A stretch of 64,000 bases of DNA. Source: Vibrio gelatinilyticus (lineage in GTDB: Bacteria; Pseudomonadota; Gammaproteobacteria; Enterobacterales; Vibrionaceae). Location of the stretch: assembly GCF_022836845.1 (NCBI RefSeq), contig NZ_JAJNNZ010000013.1, positions 1 to 64,000 of the forward strand, written 5' to 3'. Each line of letters begins with the position of its first letter. Position 1 is the stretch's first letter. Position numbers and translations under genes: made by a program. This document shows, one piece after another, positions 9,693 to 19,361 of this stretch. The notes under the pieces are model-generated. The model ran no database searches. It was not told the DNA's origin and saw only the letters and a list, made by a program, of their open reading frames with translations.

Positions 9693-10574
9693 CTACTTTT
9701 GACCAGAGATTCGACACCACTCTTGCTGTTCAGCAATCGGGGCTAGCGTGAATTCATCACGATAGTAGCTGGCCACGTCTTCTGCTTGAGTGTCTAACAC
9801 ACCAGACATCGCCAATTGACCACCAGGTTTTACCAAACCCTTAATAATACCAGACAGTTCACGTAGCGGCGCAGCGAGAATGTTGGCGACCACGACATCT
9901 GCGAGTAAGCCCTCAGGCTGATCTTGTGGTAAGTAGAGTTCAAGTTGCTCTGCAACTCCGTTACGCTCAGCATTGTCCTTTGAAGCGACCAAGGCTTGCG
10001 GATCGATGTCTATCCCTACGACCTTTTCAGCGCCGAGTTTAATGGCAGCGATGGCAAGGATACCTGAACCGCAACCAAAATCGATGACGATTTTACCGGA
10101 GAGGTCAATAGACTCAAGCCACTCTAGACACAGTGATGTGGTTGGGTGGGTTCCCGTGCCAAATGCCAGTCCAGGATCGAGCATGACGTTAATAGCATTA
10201 GGATCGGGAACATCACGCCAGCTTGGACAGATCCACAAGCGATCACCAAACTGCATAGGGTGGAAGTTGTCCATCCACTCGCGTTCCCAATCTTTGTCTT
10301 CAAGTTGCTCTACTTTGTAGGCAAAACCTTCGGCGAACAGGTTGCTGGCTTTAATTTGCTCAATCACTAAATTGGTATCCGCTTCAGCATCGTATAAGGC
10401 GACAACATCAATGTCTCCCCACAAACGGGTTTCCCCTGGAAGCGGTTCAAAGATTGGAGTGTCTTTCGCATCTAGGAAGGTGACTGATAAAGCGCCCGCT
10501 TCTTCCATTAGCATGTCACTAATTTGTTCCGCATTTTCTTTAGTGGCATTGAGTTTAATTTGTATCCAAGGCAT
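9693..10574 (-). CDS. prmA: Ribosomal protein L11 methyltransferase
   Basis: 293-residue SAM-dependent enzyme that trimethylates L11 at several amino groups. The N-terminal substrate-recognition domain starts [20 protein letters not shown]. The methyltransferase domain has motif [16 protein letters not shown] and [10 protein letters not shown]. Length equals E. coli PrmA when started at 10574, so the 25-codon upstream extension of the frame is discarded. It lies between accC and dusB–fis, the usual gammaproteobacterial order, with terminators on both sides. Confidence 0.97.
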   Translation of the reverse strand: MPWIQIKLNATKENAEQISDMLMEEAGALSVTFLDAKDTPIFEPLPGETRLWGDIDVVALYDAEADTNLVIEQIKASNLFAEGFAYKVEQLEDKDWEREWMDNFHPMQFGDRLWICPSWRDVPDPNAINVMLDPGLAFGTGTHPTTSLCLEWLESIDLSGKIVIDFGCGSGILAIAAIKLGAEKVVGIDIDPQALVASKDNAERNGVAEQLELYLPQDQPEGLLADVVVANILAAPLRELSGIIKGLVKPGGQLAMSGVLDTQAEDVASYYRDEFTLAPIAEQQEWCRISGQK

Positions 10575-10637
10575 GGCTTGTGACCCATTGGTGAATGAAT
10601 TGCGCTGAGTGTAGCAGATTCGCAAAAAGAGAGCATA

Positions 10638-10662
10638 AAAAAAGCCCACGTAAGTGGGCTTA
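10638..10662 (-). terminator. Terminator of accBC
   Basis: Stem aagcccac / gtgggctt with a gtaa loop, followed on the minus strand by a T-run, 25 bases after the accC stop. Confidence 0.85.
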
Positions 10663-10687
10663 GTGTTATTGAGTAAGTGGCGTGCTA

Positions 10688-12028
10688 TTACAAGCCAAGC
10701 TTTTTCTCTAGGTAGTGAATGTTGGCTCCACCGTGCTGGAAATTCTCATCGTTCATGATGGAGAGCTGTAGAGAAGTATTAACGCTGATACCCTCAACAA
10801 TCATTTCACCCAATGCATTCTTCATACGAGCGATCGCCACATCACGGTTCTCACCGTAGGTGATGAGCTTACCAATCATAGAGTCATAGTGAGGTGGTAC
10901 TGTGTAGCCAGTGTAAATGTGTGATTCCCAACGAACACCCATACCGCCAGGAGCGTGGAAACGTTGAATCTTACCTGGTGAAGGCAAGAAGCGAACTGGA
11001 TCTTCTGCGTTGATACGACATTCGATTGAGTGACCGCTCAGCTTGATATCATCTTGAGTATAAGAAAGAGGTTGGCCCGCAGCAATGCGCAGCTGCTCTT
11101 TCACCAAGTCGATACCTGTCACCATCTCGGTAATGGTGTGTTCAACTTGAATACGAGTGTTCATTTCAATGAAGTAGAACTCACCATTCTCGTATAGGAA
11201 CTCAAAAGTACCTGCACCACGGTAATCAATTTCGATACATGCACGAGTACAACGTTCACCGATGTACTTGCGCATTTCCTCTGTGATGCCTGGAGCTGGA
11301 GCTTCTTCTACCACTTTTTGGTGGCGACGTTGCATCGAGCAGTCACGCTCACCTAGGTGAATCGCATTACCCTGGCCGTCTGCCAGTACTTGAACCTCGA
11401 TATGACGTGGGTTTTCTAGGAATTTTTCCATGTAAACCATGTCATTGTTGAAACACGCTTTTGCTTCTGCGCGCGTCATCGCAATGGCTTCAGTCAGTTC
11501 ACTTTCAGAGCGCACCACACGCATACCACGACCACCACCGCCACCAGAGGCTTTAATGATAACTGGGTAGCCAATGCGTTTTGCGTGCGCTTTGTTTTTC
11601 GTTTCGTTGTCATCCAATGGACCGTCAGAACCAGGTACACATGGTACGCCAGCTTTTTTCATCGATGTGATAGCTGACACTTTGTCGCCCATCTTACGAA
11701 TTGTTTCTGCTTTAGGACCAACGAAAATGAAACCACTTTGCTCTACTTGTTCAGCAAAATCGGCGTTTTCAGAAAGGAAACCGTAGCCTGGGTGAATCGC
11801 AACAGCACCTGTTACTTCCGCAGCGCTGATAATGCGAGGAATGTTTAGGTAGCTGTCGATCCCTCGAGCAGGACCGATACAAATGGTTTCGTCTGCAAGT
11901 AGCACGTGCTTAAGATCGCGGTCAGCTGTTGAGTGTACAGCGACGGTCTTAATGCCAAGCTCTTTACAAGCGCGCAGAATACGTAGTGCAATTTCACCAC
12001 GGTTCGCGATTACTACTTTATCTAGCAT
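10688..12028 (-). CDS. accC: Acetyl-CoA carboxylase, biotin carboxylase subunit
   Basis: 446-residue ATP-grasp enzyme that carboxylates the biotin on AccB using ATP and bicarbonate, the first step of fatty-acid synthesis. Diagnostic segments are [34 protein letters not shown] (ATP loop), [21 protein letters not shown] and [20 protein letters not shown] with the catalytic region. Full length. It starts 14 bases after accB and is surely co-transcribed with it. Confidence 0.98.
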   Translation of the reverse strand: MLDKVVIANRGEIALRILRACKELGIKTVAVHSTADRDLKHVLLADETICIGPARGIDSYLNIPRIISAAEVTGAVAIHPGYGFLSENADFAEQVEQSGFIFVGPKAETIRKMGDKVSAITSMKKAGVPCVPGSDGPLDDNETKNKAHAKRIGYPVIIKASGGGGGRGMRVVRSESELTEAIAMTRAEAKACFNNDMVYMEKFLENPRHIEVQVLADGQGNAIHLGERDCSMQRRHQKVVEEAPAPGITEEMRKYIGERCTRACIEIDYRGAGTFEFLYENGEFYFIEMNTRIQVEHTITEMVTGIDLVKEQLRIAAGQPLSYTQDDIKLSGHSIECRINAEDPVRFLPSPGKIQRFHAPGGMGVRWESHIYTGYTVPPHYDSMIGKLITYGENRDVAIARMKNALGEMIVEGISVNTSLQLSIMNDENFQHGGANIHYLEKKLGL

Positions 12029-12042
12029 AAGATCTGCTCCGC

Positions 12043-12495
12043 TTATTCGATAACAACAAGTGGTTGGTCGAACTCTACTGGCTGTCCGTCTTCAACTAGG
12101 ATTGCAGTTACAACGCCTGATTTGTCTGCTTCAATTTTGTTCATCATTTTCATGGCTTCAACGATACATAGAGTATCACCAGCATTCACTTGTTGACCCA
12201 CTTTTACAAATGGTTTGGCATCAGGGCTTGGTGCGCCATAGAAAGTCCCAACCATTGGCGAAAGTACTTGGTGACCAGTTGGCGTGACTTCCGCTTCTGG
12301 TGCAGCGGCTGGAGCCGCTGCTGGAGCTGCTGCTGGAGCTGCTACTGGAGCTGGCGCATATTGAACAGGTGCTGCAACTGGTGCTACACCGTGACGACTG
12401 ATGCGCACTGACTCTTCACCTTCAGAGATTTCTAGCTCAGCAATACCTGATTCTTCTACCAATTCGATGAGTTTTTTGATTTTACGAATATCCAT
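12043..12495 (-). CDS. accB: Biotin carboxyl carrier protein of acetyl-CoA carboxylase
   Basis: 150-residue carrier protein. The N-terminal dimerisation segment ([23 protein letters not shown]) is joined by an Ala/Pro-rich linker (about residues 35–68, imperfect repeats of APAAAPAAA) to a biotinyl domain. The biotin lysine is Lys116 in [12 protein letters not shown], and the family 'thumb' ([17 protein letters not shown]) is present. It shuttles CO2 from AccC to AccAD. The repetitive linker varies in length between strains in this family. Confidence 0.97.
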   Translation of the reverse strand: MDIRKIKKLIELVEESGIAELEISEGEESVRISRHGVAPVAAPVQYAPAPVAAPAAAPAAAPAAAPEAEVTPTGHQVLSPMVGTFYGAPSPDAKPFVKVGQQVNAGDTLCIVEAMKMMNKIEADKSGVVTAILVEDGQPVEFDQPLVVIE

Positions 12496-12550
12496 GTTTC
12501 TTTCTCTTTTATCTCGTGAGTAAGACAGCTGAGTGTTCAGCCGCAGAGTA

Positions 12551-13000
12551 TTAAGTTTCTTTCAGAGCGCGAATGGCGGCTGAAAGGGCAAATTCATAAC
12601 CTTGTGCGCCTAGCCCACATATCACCCCTTGCGCCTTATCAGACAGGTAAGAGTGATGACGGAAAGGTTCACGGGCATGAACATTTGATAAGTGAACTTC
12701 TATAAATGGAATGGATACGCCTAACAGCGCATCTCGAAGCGCCACACTGGTGTGGGTAAATGCTGCAGGATTGATGATGATAAAATCAATGTTTCCGTGT
12801 GCGGCATGGATAGCTTCGATAAGCTCATATTCACGGTTTGACTGAAGATGTGAAAGTTCGACTTGCTGTGCACTGGCGAGTTCTTTTAATGAATCAATAA
12901 TTTGAGTCAAAGACGCTGAACCGTAATGTCCAGGCTCTCGCAACCCTAATAGGTTAAGGTTTGGTCCATTTAGAACTAGAATTCGTGACTTTGCTGCCAT
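12551..13000 (-). CDS. aroQ: 3-dehydroquinate dehydratase, type II
   Basis: 149-residue enzyme of the shikimate pathway that dehydrates 3-dehydroquinate to 3-dehydroshikimate; type II enzymes form dodecamers. [18 protein letters not shown] carries the conserved N-terminal motif, and the catalytic Tyr falls in this region; [17 protein letters not shown] is the second signature. It lies 55 bases before accB, the common aroQ–accB–accC order, so it may share transcripts with accBC, though a separate accB promoter cannot be excluded. Confidence 0.96.
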   Translation of the reverse strand: MAAKSRILVLNGPNLNLLGLREPGHYGSASLTQIIDSLKELASAQQVELSHLQSNREYELIEAIHAAHGNIDFIIINPAAFTHTSVALRDALLGVSIPFIEVHLSNVHAREPFRHHSYLSDKAQGVICGLGAQGYEFALSAAIRALKET

Positions 13001-13227
13001 AATGCCGCCATCTTCGTTTAACGTGAAATATTTGCTGAATATTCCAAGTTTACATTCAAATCGGGCAGATTGAGAAGTCTAAAACTGGCCGATTATAGGA
13101 AATTGACCAAGATTATAGCTAATTCAAAACATTTAGCAGCAATTTACTGGTCTAATCACTACTAACTATCGTCTGGTTTTGTAACCAATAGCACATTTTG
13201 GACTAGAGCAAGCAAAATAGAGCAATA

Positions 13228-13256
13228 AAAAAAACCGCCAAATTGGCGGTTTTTAT
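13228..13256 (-). terminator. Terminator of acs
   Basis: Stem aaaaccgcc / ggcggtttt with an aaatt loop just after the acs stop. On the minus strand it is followed by a long T-run. The gap from here to aroQ (13001) holds no supported gene. Confidence 0.88.
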
Positions 13257-13270
13257 TCATTATCTGGTTG

Positions 13271-15220
13271 TTAAGCAAGCTCGGCTTTTTCGGCAATAAG
13301 CTTTTCGACCACGCTTGGATCTGCCAAGGTTGATGTGTCACCGAGGTTGCTGGTGTCACCTGTTGCTATCTTACGAAGGATACGACGCATGATTTTTCCT
13401 GAGCGCGTCTTCGGCAATGAATCAGTCCAGTGTAGAACATCTGGTGTTGCGATTGGGCCAATTTCTTTACGAACCCAATCTTTTACCTCTTTGTGCAGCT
13501 CAGCCGATGGGAACTCCCCATCATTGAGAGTGATATAAGCATAAATGGCTTGCCCTTTGATGTCATGAGGAATCCCTACGATAGCAGCCTCGGCGATTTT
13601 ATCGAATGCAACCAGTGCTGATTCAATTTCAGCGGTACCCATACGGTGGCCGGAGACATTGAGAACATCGTCCACACGTCCGGTGATCCAGTAGTAGCCA
13701 TCTTCATCGCGACGAGCACCATCACCGGTAAAGTACATGCCTTTAAAGGTAGAGAAGTAGGTTTGCTCAAAACGGTCATGATCGCCGTAAACCGTTCGCA
13801 TTTGTCCTGGCCATGAATCAAGGATAACCAAATTACCTTCTGTCGCACCATCGACAATATTTCCCATATTATCGACAAGCGCTGGTTGCACGCCAAAGAA
13901 TGGTCGGGTCGCAGATCCTGGTTTTAGTTCGGTTGCGCCTGGTAGGGGCGTAATTAAGATACCACCGGTCTCAGTTTGCCACCAAGTATCGACGATAGGA
14001 GACTTTTCATTACCAATTGTTTTGTAATACCACTCCCATGCTTCTGGGTTAATAGGTTCACCCACAGAACCCATGATACGTAAGCTATCTCGTGATGTGC
14101 CTTTTACAGCTTCGTCGCCTTTTGCCATCAGTGCGCGAATCGCAGTTGGAGCGGTATAAAGGATATTTACTTGGTGCTTATCGACGACTTCACTCATGCG
14201 GCTAGTGTTTGGATAGTTTGGCACACCCTCAAATAAGATGGTTTTAGCTCCGTTAGCCAGTGGTCCATAAACTAGGTAGGTATGGCCTGTGATCCAGCCT
14301 ACATCGGCTGTACACCAGAAAGTTTCACCAGGCTGATAATCAAACACGTATTTGAACGTCATTGTCGCGTAGACAAGATATCCGCCAGTGGTGTGTAAAA
14401 CGCCTTTCGGTTTTCCAGTTGAGCCTGAAGTGTAAAGAATAAACAGCGGATCTTCGGCTTTCATTTCTTCGGGTGGGCAATCGTCAGAGACATTCGCCGT
14501 TGCTTCATGCCACCATACATCACGGTGTTCATGCCAATCAACCTGGCCACCTGTACGTTGGAAGACGACCACTTTTGAAATAGTTTTCACTTCAGGGTTA
14601 GTGAGAGCTTCATCGACATTCTTTTTCAGAGGAACAGCGCGCCCGCCACGAACACCTTCATCAGCGGTGATGACGACTTTTGCGTCCGAGTCAATGATAC
14701 GACCGGATAACGCTTCAGGAGAAAAACCACCAAAGACCACGGTGTGCACTGCGCCAATACGGGTACATGCTAGCATTGCAATCGCAGCTTCAGGGACCAT
14801 TGGCATGTACAGGCAGACCACATCGCCTTTATTCACGCCTTGCTCTTTTAGAGCATTTGAGAATTTACACACTTCTTGGTGGAGCTGTTTGAAGGTCAGT
14901 GTTTTATCGTCAGCAGGGTCGTCACCTTCCCAGATAATGGCTACGTCGTCACCACGCGTTGCTAAGTGGCGATCAATACAGTTAGCAGAGACATTGAGCG
15001 TGCCATCTTCGAACCAACGAATGTCGACATGTCCGGTGTCAAATGAGGTACTTTTAACTTGGGTAAACGGTTTGATCCAGTCAACAATCTTACCGTGTTC
15101 ACCCCAGAATGCTTCAGGATCAGAAACGGATTGTTGGTACATGGATAGGTAAGTCTCATTATCCGCATGTGTTGTCGTTTTAATATTATCTTTCACCGGA
15201 TAAACATGAACTTCACTCAT
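13271..15220 (-). CDS. acs: Acetyl-CoA synthetase (AMP-forming)
   Basis: 649-residue enzyme that activates acetate to acetyl-AMP and then acetyl-CoA, the high-affinity acetate scavenging route. ATP/AMP motifs are [29 protein letters not shown] and [17 protein letters not shown]. Lys609 in [11 protein letters not shown] is the catalytic lysine known to be inactivated by Pat-type acetylation in relatives. An aaggag site precedes the ATG by eight bases. It heads a neighbourhood of acetate genes: actP, a CrbS-like kinase and a CrbR-like regulator follow within 15 kb. The CrbS/CrbR pair activates acs in V. cholerae. Confidence 0.98.
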   Translation of the reverse strand: MSEVHVYPVKDNIKTTTHADNETYLSMYQQSVSDPEAFWGEHGKIVDWIKPFTQVKSTSFDTGHVDIRWFEDGTLNVSANCIDRHLATRGDDVAIIWEGDDPADDKTLTFKQLHQEVCKFSNALKEQGVNKGDVVCLYMPMVPEAAIAMLACTRIGAVHTVVFGGFSPEALSGRIIDSDAKVVITADEGVRGGRAVPLKKNVDEALTNPEVKTISKVVVFQRTGGQVDWHEHRDVWWHEATANVSDDCPPEEMKAEDPLFILYTSGSTGKPKGVLHTTGGYLVYATMTFKYVFDYQPGETFWCTADVGWITGHTYLVYGPLANGAKTILFEGVPNYPNTSRMSEVVDKHQVNILYTAPTAIRALMAKGDEAVKGTSRDSLRIMGSVGEPINPEAWEWYYKTIGNEKSPIVDTWWQTETGGILITPLPGATELKPGSATRPFFGVQPALVDNMGNIVDGATEGNLVILDSWPGQMRTVYGDHDRFEQTYFSTFKGMYFTGDGARRDEDGYYWITGRVDDVLNVSGHRMGTAEIESALVAFDKIAEAAIVGIPHDIKGQAIYAYITLNDGEFPSAELHKEVKDWVRKEIGPIATPDVLHWTDSLPKTRSGKIMRRILRKIATGDTSNLGDTSTLADPSVVEKLIAEKAELA

Positions 15221-15371
15221 TGGTTCTCTCCTTGTTAGTGAGCTGATTTCCTTCTTGGGATGGAAATTCGTATGCCTATAACTCTCGGACAGATTGATGA
15301 ATTGGGCAATTAGACTTTAGGCGTAGTGAGGTTTTATTATTTAAAATTAGATGGTTATAAGTTTGTTAGCC

Positions 15372-15387
15372 CGTGACATTGCTCGCA
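15372..15387 (-). promoter_or_regulatory. Candidate CRP site upstream of acs
   Basis: cgtga-N6-tcgca matches the CRP core tgtga-N6-tcaca at 8 of 10 positions, with an attt flank on the right. It lies about 150 bases upstream of the acs start codon. E. coli acs is CRP-activated, so the position makes biological sense; the match itself was made by eye. Confidence 0.5.
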
Positions 15388-15404
15388 TTTGGGAACGTTA
15401 GTAT

Positions 15405-16031
15405 CTAATTCTGCGGTCTAAAGGGGGGAAGGTCGCCACGTGTTAGGCGCAGAAACACTAAGGCGGCGGCAATAGCGTCTTGTAGCGCATCGTGTTTGTC
15501 CTGTACCGGGATCTGCAAGTGATGACAAATGGCATCCAAGCTAAGATCAAAATAGCCGTTTGGTAGCTGCTTAAGCAGTTTGTCATTGTATATCTGACTG
15601 ACTTCGATAAGCCGATTGGGCAGAGGGAAACCAAAATGTCTGCGTGTGGCCAGATCAAGAATTCGTTTATCATAACGTATGTGATAGCCCACGAGAGGCC
15701 GATTGCCGATAAACGCCAATAGCTGAGAGAGCGCCTCTTTTTCACTGATGCCATTTTGTAAATCTTGATGGCGGATCTTATGAATCTTTACTGAGTCAGA
15801 GTCTAGAGACTGCGGTGCTCTTAAACGTACCTCGAATGGTGCGCTGGTAATAATACGATTATCGATTATTTTGGTTGCTGCAATGGTAACCAGCTCGGCT
15901 CGTTGAGGGTCAAGGCTGGTGGTTTCGCAATCTAAAGAGACAAATTCGCCTGTTTGCGGAGCACAAAAGAGGGACTGATAGGCCGAACCTTTCAGTTTCA
16001 TGTGCCAGAATTGCCGTATCAGAAAATTCAT
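15405..16031 (-). CDS. DnaQ-like DEDDh 3'-5' exonuclease
   Basis: 208-residue protein with the DEDDh exonuclease fold: FVSLDCETTSLDP near residue 35 (ExoI, Asp and Glu ligands), VGYHIRYDKRILD (ExoII) and KHDALQDAIAAALVFLRL (ExoIII, catalytic His and Asp). It resembles the DNA polymerase III epsilon exonuclease domain but lacks the polymerase-binding tail, so it is a free-standing nuclease of unknown substrate. The start at 16031 has a ggag site seven bases upstream. It lies 26 bases downstream of the DUF294/CBS gene on the same strand, so the two are likely one operon; they are a recurrent pair next to acs in related genomes, as far as I recall. Confidence 0.88.
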   Translation of the reverse strand: MNFLIRQFWHMKLKGSAYQSLFCAPQTGEFVSLDCETTSLDPQRAELVTIAATKIIDNRIITSAPFEVRLRAPQSLDSDSVKIHKIRHQDLQNGISEKEALSQLLAFIGNRPLVGYHIRYDKRILDLATRRHFGFPLPNRLIEVSQIYNDKLLKQLPNGYFDLSLDAICHHLQIPVQDKHDALQDAIAAALVFLRLTRGDLPPFRPQN

Positions 16032-16057
16032 TGAATACTCCAAAGTAACATGGTCAA

Positions 16058-17884
16058 TTAGTCTCGAATTTGATAGTGATAGCCGAGAAATTGTTTAAAT
16101 TTCTTTACGACATGTAGGCTATGGCGCAACAGATCCCGCTCGGTGCGTTCGAGATGATTGAGGTCGATTTTATTAGAGCTGTTATGCATTGATAGCTGCT
16201 GCGATAAGCGTAGTTTGAAAAATAGCTTGAGAGCCTCGCTTAAGTTGTCCGCCGTTTCTGGTTCTAAGATGCGCTTGGCTTGGAGTTGTTTTATTCGCTC
16301 GAAGGTGTTTTTTTCACTAAGGGCATATTCCAATGACAGGGCTCGGATGCCGTGTACAATCGGAAAAATGCCTCCACCCTTAATATCTAAACCTTCTTTA
16401 TTTCGTTTGACGTTGCCAAACAGTGTTAGCGGAATCGAAAACTGTAGAGCCGGACGGGTAAATTCTTGCAGTACCAGCATCTTGTTTTTCATCAACTGAT
16501 GTAAGTGGTTACTGACCTCAACGAGTAAGTCTCGATTACCCGCTACAGCATGGGCATCTGCCATGATAGCGAGATCCATGACATGTTCTGGCTTCGCGCC
16601 CTGAATCCAACTCGTGACGGTGCTTTTCCATTGCTGTTGAGTCTTGACCCATTTGGGGTTATTGACCATGACTTTGCCTGGGCAGAGTGGGTAGCCGAGC
16701 TGCTGTAGCGTATGGGTCAGCTCATCCATCACGGTCTGGCAGTTTGGCCATTCAAGGCCGTCTTCAACAATCAGTGCGTTGTCCTGATCCGTTTTTAGAA
16801 TTTGCTCTCCACGCCCCTCCGAACCCAGAACGATTAAGCAGCAGTGATCGTGAAGTGCGGGGGGAACGACTAACTCGAAGGCTTTTTCGATGATCTGCTC
16901 GTTGACAGCGGAGATCAGTTCCATAATAAAGCGGGTGCGAATGCCGTTACCCAGTAAGCTCTCGACTAAGTGTCTTTGTTTGTTGGAGGCGAGAGCCAAC
17001 TCCTCAACACTGCTTGCTCTGGCAATACTTAGGGTGAGTACGTGCGAGTGAGTCGAGAACGCACTTAGGATCTGCGTCATATCAAGCATTCCTACCGCGT
17101 CTTTACCATCACACACCATCAAGCGCTTCATTCTGTTGCGCGTCATGGTAATCATGGCATTAAAGAGAAAATCACCGTCATCAATATGCAGTACCGGGAA
17201 GGTTGCAATCGTATTGATTGGAGTATCTAAAGGGTGGTTTTCTAGCATCACTGCGTGCAGCATATTGGTACGAGTGACGATGGCGTAAGGGTGTGCTGTT
17301 GGACTATCAAGCAAGCGAGGATCATCGTCTGAGAGCTTTACTAATGCGGAATCAAGCCCATTTTCTTTTAGTTGTAATGCAACCTCATTAAGAGGCTGCT
17401 CGGGCCTTAGGATCATCGGTGGATGATAGATGGAATGATCGACTTTGTTGAGAATAAACTCTGCCAGGTTTTGTTGTTGCTGAGCGGCGTCGATGAGAAC
17501 CTGACGCTTCTTCAAGTTGTTGTTGAAGTAGGCGGCAAATTGGCCGTTGGCTTCATAAAGTTCAATAAACACAGCCTTGGGCAATAAATACGACAGGGTA
17601 TCTTCTAGAGCGACGTACTGGTGGCGTACTTCGCCTTCAAACAGCGCCCGAACATCAAACATATCATCGTTGGCGTAGTGTGCGTAGATTTCAGAGCCAT
17701 CGGCAGCGCGCTCTTCGACCGCACCGTTGATTAAGATGTGGAGATGCTCACAGCTTTTTTGAGGTTGTAGGATGACATCCTTATCACGGAAATAGGCAAC
17801 GTCGAGAGAAGAGCGCAAATGATGCTGCTGTTTTTCGGTTAAACGATCAAAAGGCGGAGATTGCATGTTAAATTTGTCTGGCAT
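16058..17884 (-). CDS. cNMP-binding / CBS-pair / DUF294 nucleotidyltransferase-like protein
   Basis: 608 residues, soluble. The order is a cyclic-nucleotide-binding-like domain (about 10–125, HLHILINGAVEERAADGSE), a CBS pair (about 155–285), a DUF294 nucleotidyltransferase-like domain (about 310–450, with IVLGSEGRGEQILKTDQDNALI near residue 350) and a DUF294_C substrate-binding-like domain to the end. The GSEGRGEQ–DQDNALI block resembles GlnD/GlnE-type nucleotidyltransferase active sites, suggesting protein modification or nucleotide transfer, but the reaction is unknown. The ATG at 17884 follows a strong gaggaaagg site. Paired with the exonuclease downstream and divergent from an MFS gene. 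Confidence 0.88.
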   Translation of the reverse strand: MPDKFNMQSPPFDRLTEKQQHHLRSSLDVAYFRDKDVILQPQKSCEHLHILINGAVEERAADGSEIYAHYANDDMFDVRALFEGEVRHQYVALEDTLSYLLPKAVFIELYEANGQFAAYFNNNLKKRQVLIDAAQQQQNLAEFILNKVDHSIYHPPMILRPEQPLNEVALQLKENGLDSALVKLSDDDPRLLDSPTAHPYAIVTRTNMLHAVMLENHPLDTPINTIATFPVLHIDDGDFLFNAMITMTRNRMKRLMVCDGKDAVGMLDMTQILSAFSTHSHVLTLSIARASSVEELALASNKQRHLVESLLGNGIRTRFIMELISAVNEQIIEKAFELVVPPALHDHCCLIVLGSEGRGEQILKTDQDNALIVEDGLEWPNCQTVMDELTHTLQQLGYPLCPGKVMVNNPKWVKTQQQWKSTVTSWIQGAKPEHVMDLAIMADAHAVAGNRDLLVEVSNHLHQLMKNKMLVLQEFTRPALQFSIPLTLFGNVKRNKEGLDIKGGGIFPIVHGIRALSLEYALSEKNTFERIKQLQAKRILEPETADNLSEALKLFFKLRLSQQLSMHNSSNKIDLNHLERTERDLLRHSLHVVKKFKQFLGYHYQIRD

Positions 17885-18105
17885 CACCTTTCCTCTTGGC
17901 TAATGTTTACTCTATTAGTGTGACAAATTTCGCCATAACCTCCAGACGACTTTGGTCTAATCTCCACAGCCGCAACTCTAAAATAGGGAAAGCCAAGTAC
18001 CTTAATTCTTCCCTTTTACCGAACGGTGAATAGATGCATAATTGGCGCGCTTTGTGAGTGTTCGAAGCGATTTGGCTTTTTTGCTTTTTTTATTAGGTTG
18101 TTGTC

Positions 18106-19293
18106 ATGTTCAAACCGTCCCCATTTGGCTGGGTTTCTCAGTATTTTATTGGCTTTTTCTTTGCGTACGGTGTCTATTTACCGTTCTGGGCTCTGTGGTT
18201 CGAAGGTCAGGGTATCTCAGCGTCAGACGTGGGTTTGTTAATGGGACTTGGCTTTGCAACGCGTTGTGTGGCCAACCTAATTATCACACCGAGAATCCAT
18301 CGAGTTGAAAGCTTATTACCCGCGCTGCGTTGGGCAACGCTCGCTTGTACTATTTTTATTGCTTGTCATTTGTTTGCCGGTGCGAACTTTGCGTTGCTGG
18401 CCTTGGTGACGGTGCTGTTCAATTTGAGTTTTGGCCCTGTGGTTCCTCTGTCAGATGCGATGGCAAACCACTACTCGGGCAAGCAGATGCTGGACTATGG
18501 TCGTACGCGCTTGTGGGGGTCGGTCGCATTTGTTGGTGGCTCAACTGCTGTGGGGTATCTTGCGGCGCAGTTTGGTGCCAATATGATCGTCTATACTGCG
18601 CTGGCAGGATTTATCTTGTCGATGTTGTTTGTGCTGCGCAACCCTAACCCAATGCCGATTTCTGACACCCATATCGCGACCCAGCGTCCCAAGCTGTCGC
18701 TGTTGCTGCGTGAATGGCCAGTGGTGAAATTTTTGGCTTTGATTGCGCTTATTCAGGGCAGTCACGCAGCCTACTACAGCTTTAGCTCCATCTATTGGAA
18801 GGAAGTCGGACATCCAGAGAGTTTGATCGGCTATTTGTGGAGTTTAGGGGTGATCGCAGAGGTTGCTGTGTTTGCATTTAGTAAACGCTGGTTTAATGGC
18901 TGGTCTTTGCGTTCGCTGTTCTTGATTTCTTCATTGGGTGTGATTGTCCGTTGGGCATTAACGGCGTCAACGACGGAAGTGTATGCGTTGGTTGTGATTC
19001 AATTGCTGCACGGTGTGACCTTTGCGATGGCGCATATCGCTGCAATTCAATACATCCAGAAATCGGATGCCAGTAAAATGGTGGCGCTCCAAGCGTTATA
19101 TAATGCAATTCCTTTGGGCGCATTTATCGCATTGATGATGGCTCTGAGCGGGTGGGGTTATGAGTTGTGGGGGGCTAATATTTTTTGGGCAATGTCGATC
19201 ATGGGTATCTTTGCTTTGTTTATCAAAGTGGAGCCTAGTTCGCGAGCACCAGTGTCTTCCGATGCAATTTCGGATCATGAAGCACAAAACTGA
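18106..19293 (+). CDS. MFS transporter of the HcaT (3-phenylpropionate permease-like) family
   Basis: 395-residue inner-membrane protein with about 12 transmembrane helices. By eye it aligns along its whole length with E. coli HcaT: FFAYGVYLPFWALWF, PVVPLSDAMANHY, LDYGRTRLWGSVAFV, IQGSHAAYYSFSSIYWK and GYLWSLGVIAEVAVFA all have close counterparts. HcaT is assigned to phenylpropionate uptake, but no hca catabolic genes are nearby, so the substrate here is open. It lies 68 bases before the crbS-like gene, so co-transcription is likely. Confidence 0.88.
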   Translation: MFKPSPFGWVSQYFIGFFFAYGVYLPFWALWFEGQGISASDVGLLMGLGFATRCVANLIITPRIHRVESLLPALRWATLACTIFIACHLFAGANFALLALVTVLFNLSFGPVVPLSDAMANHYSGKQMLDYGRTRLWGSVAFVGGSTAVGYLAAQFGANMIVYTALAGFILSMLFVLRNPNPMPISDTHIATQRPKLSLLLREWPVVKFLALIALIQGSHAAYYSFSSIYWKEVGHPESLIGYLWSLGVIAEVAVFAFSKRWFNGWSLRSLFLISSLGVIVRWALTASTTEVYALVVIQLLHGVTFAMAHIAAIQYIQKSDASKMVALQALYNAIPLGAFIALMMALSGWGYELWGANIFWAMSIMGIFALFIKVEPSSRAPVSSDAISDHEAQN

Positions 19294-19361
19294 GGCACAT
19301 GAATTGAGTTATTTAGTCATAGCCTTTTAAATATCATTATGAAAATAAAAGGATATGACTG

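Noticed and set aside
12301..12360. Short tandem repeat in accB as a possible phase-variable tract
   Set aside because: It encodes the ordinary Ala/Pro-rich linker of biotin carrier proteins; units are multiples of three, so length changes do not alter the frame.
13162..13359. Open frame of 65 codons across the acs terminator region
   Set aside because: It overlaps the 3' end of acs in another frame and spans a terminator hairpin; no ribosome site or recognisable protein.
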